This document shows positions 26,271-32,329 of a stretch of DNA of 32,329 nucleotides, one piece after another. The translations under genes and the position numbers were made by a program. Origin of the DNA: an uncultured Opitutia bacterium (GTDB lineage: Bacteria; Verrucomicrobiota; Verrucomicrobiia; Opitutales; UBA953). Location: assembly GCA_903829855.1 (NCBI GenBank), contig CAIKRN010000061.1, positions 1-32,329 of the forward strand, read 5' to 3'. Within the stretch, counting starts at the first letter, position 1; each line of letters starts with the position of its first letter. The notes under the pieces were generated by a model. It was not told where the DNA came from. It ran no database searches and saw only the letters and a list, made by a program, of their open reading frames with translations.

Positions 26271-27122
26271 ATGCTTTCTCCTGTTCTCATGCTGATACTG
26301 GCCGACACCGAAAAGGGTGCGCTTTGGTACTTCAAGCAGATGGATACCGCCGGTCTCGCCGTCGCCGGTGTGTTGCTCATCTGTTCCTTCATTGGTTGGG
26401 GTGCGATGATTCAGAAGTGGACCGACGTCAATGAGCTGCGCCGCCGCAATCACGCGTTTGAGCGCCGCCTGCGCGACGAGCCTTCGGTGGTCGCCCTCAA
26501 CTTTCCGCGCGGATCAAATCTTGGTCCGTATGAATTCCTCGTGGCAGAAGCCGTCTCCGCCGTGCAGCGCCATAAAGGTCGCATGGTAAAGCCATCCGAT
26601 GTCACGCTCTGCATGGGACACGTCGAGAATGCCATCCAGCGAGGTATCGCCCGTACGATGGTGAAGTATGAAGAGAAGATGGTCATTCTCAGCTCGCTGG
26701 TTTCCGGCGGTCCGTTTCTCGGCCTGCTCGGCACGGTCTGGGGCGTGATGGTGACTTTCGGGGCGCTGACCGAGAAGGCCAGCATCGCCCAGCTCGCCCC
26801 CGGTGTGTGTGGTGCGCTAGTCACCACGACGCTGGGTCTGTTGGTCGCGATTCCTGCCACCTTCGGTTACAATTATTTACTCACGCAGGTAAAAATCATG
26901 ACGACCGAGCTCGAAAACTATGCGAGCTCGCTGGCCGACCGCGTGGAGCTCGAGCTTGAAGGCGAGGCCCGTCGCAATTTCGAAGCCGCCCAGGAACGCG
27001 AACGCCTGCTGCGCGCTGCCTCCGCTCCTGTCGCCGTGGCCGCACCCCTTCCGGGCGTCGGCCTCGCGGAGGCCCCCGTGCTCCCTCCCGTTTCGTTACC
27101 AGGCTGGGAAGACGCCCAGTAA
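26271..27122 (+). CDS. MotA/TolQ/ExbB proton channel family protein
   Basis: ILSSLVSGGPFLGLLGTVWGVMVTFGAL...LAPGVCGALVTTTLGLLVAIPATFGYNYL. Start uncertain (26256 or 26271). Confidence 0.92.
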   Translation: MLSPVLMLILADTEKGALWYFKQMDTAGLAVAGVLLICSFIGWGAMIQKWTDVNELRRRNHAFERRLRDEPSVVALNFPRGSNLGPYEFLVAEAVSAVQRHKGRMVKPSDVTLCMGHVENAIQRGIARTMVKYEEKMVILSSLVSGGPFLGLLGTVWGVMVTFGALTEKASIAQLAPGVCGALVTTTLGLLVAIPATFGYNYLLTQVKIMTTELENYASSLADRVELELEGEARRNFEAAQERERLLRAASAPVAVAAPLPGVGLAEAPVLPPVSLPGWEDAQ

Positions 27123-27128
27123 GCCGCC

Positions 27129-27554
27129 ATGGCTCGCTCTTTCTCCAGGCCAAATCGACTGCACGTAATCAGTGAGTTGAACGTCACGCCGATGCTTGAT
27201 TTATGTTTCGTGCTGCTGATCATTTTCATGATTGCCACGCCGGTTCTCGAGCAGACCACTGCCGTAAATCTGCCTCGAGCGGAGAAGGGGGCGGGGAAGA
27301 GCCCCGACACGAAGGTACAGTATCGTTTCGTCAGCATCGCCCGTGACGGTTCGTATGCGATCGGTAATCGCACCGTGACGTTGGCTCAGCTCGAGGCTGA
27401 GTTCGCCAGTATCGCTATCCTTCCCGAGGCGGAGCAGCCCGTGGTGCGTATCCGTGCCGACTCTACTTTGACTTACCAGAAAGTGATCGACGTGATGTCC
27501 ACCGCGAAAGCAAAGGGGCTAATTAAGGTCGGCCTCGATACGGAGATTCGCTGA
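27129..27554 (+). CDS. ExbD/TolR biopolymer transport protein
   Basis: ISELNVTPMLDLCFVLLIIFMIATPVL...VVRIRADSTLTYQKVIDVMSTAKAKGLIKVGLDTE. Confidence 0.93.
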   Translation: MARSFSRPNRLHVISELNVTPMLDLCFVLLIIFMIATPVLEQTTAVNLPRAEKGAGKSPDTKVQYRFVSIARDGSYAIGNRTVTLAQLEAEFASIAILPEAEQPVVRIRADSTLTYQKVIDVMSTAKAKGLIKVGLDTEIR

Positions 27555-27558
27555 AACC

Positions 27559-28365
27559 ATGGCAGGAGGAGGCAAAGGATTTATCGGCTCGCTTGCGGTG
27601 CATGCGGGGATTGTTTGCGCCATCGTGGGCTTCTCCTGGTTCGCCGCCCGTCAGACCGGGCCTACCGTTGAACCCGTTGACCCGCTGTTGGTTGATTTAA
27701 ACGGTATTCCTGGCAAACGACCCGGCCAGATTGATAAGGCGGAGGGGGTCGCCAAAGGGCATGAGTCTGGCACCAAAACGGGCGTCCCTTTGATTCATCT
27801 CAAGAAACTCGACTTAGAGAAAATTGAGCGTGAGCGCGAGAAGGCGGAAAAAGCCGAGCAGGCCGCATCCAGTTCCGCCGCCGCGAAGACGCTGAGCAAA
27901 GCCAACCCAAAGGCAGGGGCGAGCTCCTCGGCGGGAAAGACCTCCCTGAATGATTTCCTGAACTCCAAGGGTGGTAAGGCTGGCTCCGGTAAGGCCGGCA
28001 GTATCGGTGGCGTCTCCGTCAAGCAGGGTCGTCCTTATGGTACTGGGGATAATGGCGGTGAAGGAGGATCTGCCTCCGAAATACAGGCCTACATGGGTGA
28101 GGTGCTCGCCCGCTTTCGCACGGCCTGGAAAGAGATTGTCGACGCGGATGGCGGCCTCGTTGCCACTCCTGGAAGCTGCGGGGTGACGCTGGCCATTGAT
28201 GCCGCGGGCGGAGTTTCTTTTGCCGGATGGGTCACGCGTCCCAAGGACACCCACATGGCTGACTTGGTGCAGCGGGCTTGCGCTCAGATTGGCAATTGCG
28301 GCAAGCCGCCTGCAGGTAAGTCTCTTAAAATCGACTTCACCAAGATTAAGTTATCCGACGGCTAA
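27559..28365 (+). CDS. TolA/TonB-like energy transducer
   Basis: N-terminal TM segment, long KAEKAEQAASSSAAAK linker, C-terminal domain GSCGVTLAIDAAGGV...LVQRACAQIGNCGKPPAGKSLKI. Directly downstream of TolQ/TolR-like genes. Confidence 0.78.
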   Translation: MAGGGKGFIGSLAVHAGIVCAIVGFSWFAARQTGPTVEPVDPLLVDLNGIPGKRPGQIDKAEGVAKGHESGTKTGVPLIHLKKLDLEKIEREREKAEKAEQAASSSAAAKTLSKANPKAGASSSAGKTSLNDFLNSKGGKAGSGKAGSIGGVSVKQGRPYGTGDNGGEGGSASEIQAYMGEVLARFRTAWKEIVDADGGLVATPGSCGVTLAIDAAGGVSFAGWVTRPKDTHMADLVQRACAQIGNCGKPPAGKSLKIDFTKIKLSDG

Positions 28366-28371
28366 GCCCGC

Positions 28372-28836
28372 TTAGTCGCGAATCTCGAGGACCATCTGCA
28401 CTTCGACGGAGACGCCTAGAGGGAGTCCGTTGACGGAGACGGCGGCGCGGGCGTGTTTGCCGGCTTCGCCAAAGACCTGTAATAGGAACTCCGAGGCACC
28501 ATTCAGGACTTTGGGACTATCACTAAAGCCGTCGATGCCGTTGACGAAGCCGTTGACCATCACCACGCGCACCACGCGGTCGAGCGAGCCCAGGGCGGCC
28601 TTCGCATTGGCGAGTGCGTTGAGCGTGCAAAGTTTGGCCGCCTCGGCGGCCTGCGCGAGGTCGACCTCGCGGCCAACTTTGCCGAGCGAAGCCACCTTGC
28701 CATCTTTCATCGGCAAGGTGCCCGCGAGGTAGAGCAGGTTGCCCGTCCGGACGGCGGGGACGTAGGCACCCGCGGCGGCAGGAGGGGTCGGCAGGGTGAG
28801 GCCGAGTTCAGAGAGGCGGGCTTCGACGGAGGACAT
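28372..28836 (-). CDS. RidA (YjgF/YER057c/UK114) family protein
   Basis: YVPAVRTGNLLYLAGTLPMKDGK...AAKLCTLNALANAKAALGSLDRVVRVVMVNGFVN...HARAAVSVNGLPLGVSVEVQMVLEI. Confidence 0.93.
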   Translation of the reverse strand: MSSVEARLSELGLTLPTPPAAAGAYVPAVRTGNLLYLAGTLPMKDGKVASLGKVGREVDLAQAAEAAKLCTLNALANAKAALGSLDRVVRVVMVNGFVNGIDGFSDSPKVLNGASEFLLQVFGEAGKHARAAVSVNGLPLGVSVEVQMVLEIRD

Positions 28837-28840
28837 AAGT

Positions 28841-29356
28841 TCAATACCAATATTTGGGCCAGCGGGCCTCTCGGCGCAAGTTATGATAAACGAGCGCAAT
28901 CAGGACGATGACGATAGCCCCAGTGAGTGTGGGGAAGAGGAGGAAGGACCAGCCTGGGCTGCTTTTAAGGGAGAAAATGATGAGCGGATTAGAGCACGCG
29001 GGCGGGTGCACCGTACGCGTGATCTTCATCGTGCCAATGGTCACTCCGACGGCCAGGGCCTGGGACCACCAGATGGTCCCGCAGTATTTAATTAAAACCA
29101 GCCCAGCCAGCACACCGATGAGATGCCCTACGATGACGTTGCGCGGCTGGGCGAAAAGCGAGTCGGGGTAGGCGAAGACAATCAGCGAACTGGCGGCAAA
29201 GGTCCCCAAGAGCAGGATGATATCCAGCCTTTGCGTGAGTAGCGCGAACGCCGCTACGATCAACGTGGCCACCAAGGCCGTGGCCAGAATCGCCGCCCAA
29301 GGTGAGCGGGGTGGTAACTCGGCGCCGTCGCCCCGCATCTTCCGGAGCAGATTCAT
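28841..29356 (-). CDS. HPP family integral membrane protein
   Basis: FAYPDSLFAQPRNVIVGHLIGVLAGL, MKITRTVHPPACSNPLI carries the HPP motif; four hydrophobic segments. Confidence 0.88.
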   Translation of the reverse strand: MNLLRKMRGDGAELPPRSPWAAILATALVATLIVAAFALLTQRLDIILLLGTFAASSLIVFAYPDSLFAQPRNVIVGHLIGVLAGLVLIKYCGTIWWSQALAVGVTIGTMKITRTVHPPACSNPLIIFSLKSSPGWSFLLFPTLTGAIVIVLIALVYHNLRREARWPKYWY

Positions 29357-29365
29357 GCGGTCCGC

Positions 29366-29875
29366 TTACTTGATTCGCTTCATGCCTTCAATCAGCTCGG
29401 CGAGCAGCTCGCGGCTCCGGGCTTTGATCTCGCGGGAGAGCGTGCTGTCCGAGGTGCCCATGGCCCGCTTGGATTGGGCGTAAGATTGAGCCAAGACAGC
29501 TTCCTTATTGCGCGTGATGGTCGCGTTATCGCGGACGGAGATGATAACGTCCGAGTTGTAACGGCCGAGGCCGCGATCGAGTCGGATATCGATGGTCAGT
29601 AAAGGCGTGGCGGTGTCCGGGTTGACGCCGTCGATGGACTTGGGCGTAATGGCTGCCTTGAGCATCATGAGCTCGATGGTCTCGCGGATGTCGCTCCGCA
29701 GGTCGGCGTCTTCCGGGCGATTTTCGGTCGAGGTGACGTCGATGTAGAAGAAGGTGACTCCCTTGAGTTTGGCGAAGGCCTTGTCATCCGCGCCGCGCAC
29801 CCCGAGCGGGTCGGCTTGGGCCAGGCCATGGATGGAGGCGATGCAGGTCAGGAGGGAGAGGGCGAGGAGACGCAT
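29366..29875 (-). CDS. Hypothetical secreted protein
   Basis: Signal-peptide-like MRLLALSLLTCIASIHGLAQA; open frame in a same-strand gene cluster. No family recognised. Confidence 0.72.
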   Translation of the reverse strand: MRLLALSLLTCIASIHGLAQADPLGVRGADDKAFAKLKGVTFFYIDVTSTENRPEDADLRSDIRETIELMMLKAAITPKSIDGVNPDTATPLLTIDIRLDRGLGRYNSDVIISVRDNATITRNKEAVLAQSYAQSKRAMGTSDSTLSREIKARSRELLAELIEGMKRIK

Positions 29876-29920
29876 ATTTAAGATGTTTATGGGGTCAATG
29901 TAAGTGCGGGGAGGCCTACT

Positions 29921-31585
29921 TCAATCCCCTTTCGCGGGGACGAGCTTCACAGCGGTGAAAGGGTGCTGGTCTAGGAGGGTCGGGTACCAGCCTTGGACCT
30001 CAGGTCGGATCAGGAATTTATTCTTATTGAATACGACGGGTAAGACGGGGGCTTGGCTGATGAGGCGCGCCTCGGCTTGCTGGAAATACTCGAAGCGTTG
30101 GGTGGGGTTGGTCTCGTGGGCGGCGAGACCGAGGAGGCGGTCGTATTCGGCGTCACTCCATTGAGAGGCGTTCAGCTCATTGCCGCTGATGAGCATTTCG
30201 AGAAAAGTGTTCGGGTCGTTATAATCACCGACCCACGCACCGCGGCAGAGTTGAAATTCCCCCTTATGCATGGCGGCGAGGTAGACCTTCCATTCGAGAT
30301 TACGCAGCTCAACTTCGACGCCAAGTTCGCGTCGCCACATTTCCTGATAAGCCTGCGCGGTCATCTGCTGGCCTTCGGAGGTCGCGTAAAGGTAGTCGAA
30401 CTTTGGCAAGCCCTTGCCGCCCGGGTAGCCGGCTTCCGCGAGAAGGCGTCGGGCTTCTTGGGCATCTTGGCTCCACTGCATTTTGGATTGGAAGCCGCCC
30501 GTTCCTGGTGGCGTGAAGCTGAGGGCGGGACTTTCGCCGGCCCGCAGCACTTTCTCAGCGATGAGATTACGATCGATGGCCATCCCGAGTGCCCGGCGGA
30601 CGCGCGGATCGCTGAGTGCCTTGCGTGCGGCGACGTCGCTAGGCTTATCGCCCTTGACGTTACAGTTCACCCACACGAACGCGGTCGAAAAGAACGGATC
30701 GAGGCGCAGTTGTGGGGCTTTCTCGGCCCGAAGTTTAGCCACTTTGTAGGGCGGCACGGCACCGGTAATGTGTAGTTCGCCGCCACGAAAAGCGCGCTCT
30801 TCGGCGAAGAGATCGGAGATGGCCCGGAACTCGACGGCATTGAGTGAGACTTCCTGGGCGTTCCAGTAGCGCGGGTTCTTCCGCACGACAACCCGCCGGG
30901 CGACTTCCCATTTCTCGAGCGTGAAGGCACCATTACTCACCATCGCTCCAGGGCGCGTCCACAGCGTATTGAGCGAATCCATCTTGCCGTGCTTGAGAAT
31001 CGTTGGCGGATGCACCGGCATCCAGCTTTGGTGGCAGAGGAGTTGCAGGAAATAGGGGACGGGGCTTTCCAGTTCGATGACGAGCGTGTGCGCATCGGCT
31101 TGTTTTACGCCCACTTGTTGGAAGTCCTGGAGCTTGCCGGAGTTAAACTCCTTCGCCCCGCGAATGCCGTGCAACATTGAGGCGTATTCAGCCCCGAAAC
31201 TTGGCGCCAGTATGCGTTCATAGCTGAAGAGAAAATCGGTAGCGGTCACCGGATCGCCATTCGACCAGCGGGCGGTGGTGCGGAGATGAAAGGTCCAGGT
31301 CTTGCCGTCTTTGGACATCGACCAACTCTCGGCCACACCCGGGATGGGGTGCAGGTCCTTGGGGTCGTAATTTACTAACCCCTCAAAGAGGGCGCCGATG
31401 ATGTGGCTTTCGCTGAGGCCGGTGACGGTCTGCGGGTCGAGTCCCGAGGGCTCGGCCATATTGTTGATAATCAGGTAGCCCTCGGCGGCTTTCTTCTGCG
31501 CCGTGGTCTTGCCGTCGCTACAGCCCGTCATGCTCGCCATGAGGGCAAGCAGGGCGGCCGTCCAGCGGAACAGGGGGCGAGGCAT
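29921..31585 (-). CDS. Peptide/oligopeptide ABC transporter substrate-binding lipoprotein (OppA-like)
   Basis: Lipobox-like LMASMTGCSDG; EPSGLDPQTVTGLSESHIIGALFEGLV, TWTFHLRTTARWSNGDPVTATDFLFSYERIL, VRRALGMAIDRNLIAEKVL, GAWVGDYNDPNTFLEML. Confidence 0.94.
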   Translation of the reverse strand: MPRPLFRWTAALLALMASMTGCSDGKTTAQKKAAEGYLIINNMAEPSGLDPQTVTGLSESHIIGALFEGLVNYDPKDLHPIPGVAESWSMSKDGKTWTFHLRTTARWSNGDPVTATDFLFSYERILAPSFGAEYASMLHGIRGAKEFNSGKLQDFQQVGVKQADAHTLVIELESPVPYFLQLLCHQSWMPVHPPTILKHGKMDSLNTLWTRPGAMVSNGAFTLEKWEVARRVVVRKNPRYWNAQEVSLNAVEFRAISDLFAEERAFRGGELHITGAVPPYKVAKLRAEKAPQLRLDPFFSTAFVWVNCNVKGDKPSDVAARKALSDPRVRRALGMAIDRNLIAEKVLRAGESPALSFTPPGTGGFQSKMQWSQDAQEARRLLAEAGYPGGKGLPKFDYLYATSEGQQMTAQAYQEMWRRELGVEVELRNLEWKVYLAAMHKGEFQLCRGAWVGDYNDPNTFLEMLISGNELNASQWSDAEYDRLLGLAAHETNPTQRFEYFQQAEARLISQAPVLPVVFNKNKFLIRPEVQGWYPTLLDQHPFTAVKLVPAKGD

Positions 31586-31672
31586 GGGGCAGATTACGAT
31601 TAGGTCAGCCCGGAGGGCAAGGCGTCTGGATGGGCTCTTTACTCCCCTCGGCCGATTTCCTAGAAAGTCCGC

Positions 31673-32176
31673 ATGATTACCCCCAATCGTCGCGACCTCG
31701 CCGTCGCTGTCTTGACTGCTTCCGTCTGCCTAGGCCTGACGGGCTTCATTGGCCAAGGTCCAGTCGCCGCTACGATGGCCACACCCAAGCCCATCATGGG
31801 CTCGGTGGCCTTTGATTGGCAGAAACTTGTCGTTAAGCAGACCAAGGTCGGGGAATCCCGTGCCGTTTGCCGCGCCCCGACGGCCACCCTCGATGAACTG
31901 GAGATGCATGTGACGACCTTAAATAAGGGCCAAGCTCCGCATCCGCCCCATCAGCATGCCGACGAAGAGTTGCTCATTATCAAGGAGGGTACCGTGGAGG
32001 CCTTGGTGGCGGGCGACTGGGTGAAGCTCGGCCCGGGCTCCGTGATTTTTCAGGCTGCCAATATCGAGCACGCGATTCGCAATGCGGGCGAAGGGCAGGC
32101 GACCTACCACGTCATTAAGTGGAATTCGCCTGGCATGATTGCTAAGCGCGAGGCCGCCAAGGCCGCCACGAAATAG
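31673..32176 (+). CDS. Cupin domain-containing protein with N-terminal export signal
   Basis: NRRDLAVAVLTASVCLGLTGFIG, then PHPPHQHADEELLIIKEGTVEALVAGDWVKLGPGSVIFQAANIEHAIRNAG. Confidence 0.9.
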   Translation: MITPNRRDLAVAVLTASVCLGLTGFIGQGPVAATMATPKPIMGSVAFDWQKLVVKQTKVGESRAVCRAPTATLDELEMHVTTLNKGQAPHPPHQHADEELLIIKEGTVEALVAGDWVKLGPGSVIFQAANIEHAIRNAGEGQATYHVIKWNSPGMIAKREAAKAATK

Positions 32177-32179
32177 GCC

Positions 32180-32210
32180 AAAGAAAAAGGGCGTCCCTCG
32201 GGACGCCCTT
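32180..32210 (-). terminator. Rho-independent terminator of the PII gene, possibly bidirectional
   Basis: AAGGGCGTCCC-tc-GGGACGCCCTT (32187-32210). Minus-strand 3' side continues TTTCTTTGG. Confidence 0.82.
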
Positions 32211-32233
32211 CTGCTTGCTCCGAACCGGGGGAC

Positions 32234-32329
<96 letters not shown>

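Overview
The window looks like a compact, GC-rich bacterial chromosome segment made mostly of core genes. Gene content and codon style suggest Verrucomicrobiota or a relative (inference only). Recognisable genes, left to right: DUF1552 protein (cut by the left edge), msrB, IscA/ErpA-type Fe-S protein, dus, DUF151 bifunctional nuclease, M3 oligopeptidase, typA/bipA, tsaE, two tandem Tat-exported GH109-like Gfo/Idh/MocA proteins, CPBP protease, cutA, LOG-family protein, rpmH-rnpA-yidD, LTA-synthase-like sulfatase and PAP2 phosphatase, a pseudopilin, dimeric dUTPase, U32 peptidase, recD2, HAD phosphatase, surE, McsA-like protein, a TolQ/R/A-like operon, RidA, HPP protein, OppA-like lipoprotein, cupin, and the 3' end of a PII gene (glnB/glnK) that the ORF track missed. 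I saw no CRISPR array, phage, transposon, rRNA or tRNA, and no convincing new multi-gene system. The most notable small-scale signals are: a G-quadruplex-capable tract abutting the start codon of one GH109 paralog; that paralog pair diverging at the YIHNL motif; a strong terminator of typA embedded in the convergent tsaE coding region; operator-like inverted repeats in two divergent intergenic regions; and very tight tail-to-tail gene junctions, two with inverted repeats spanning both stop codons.
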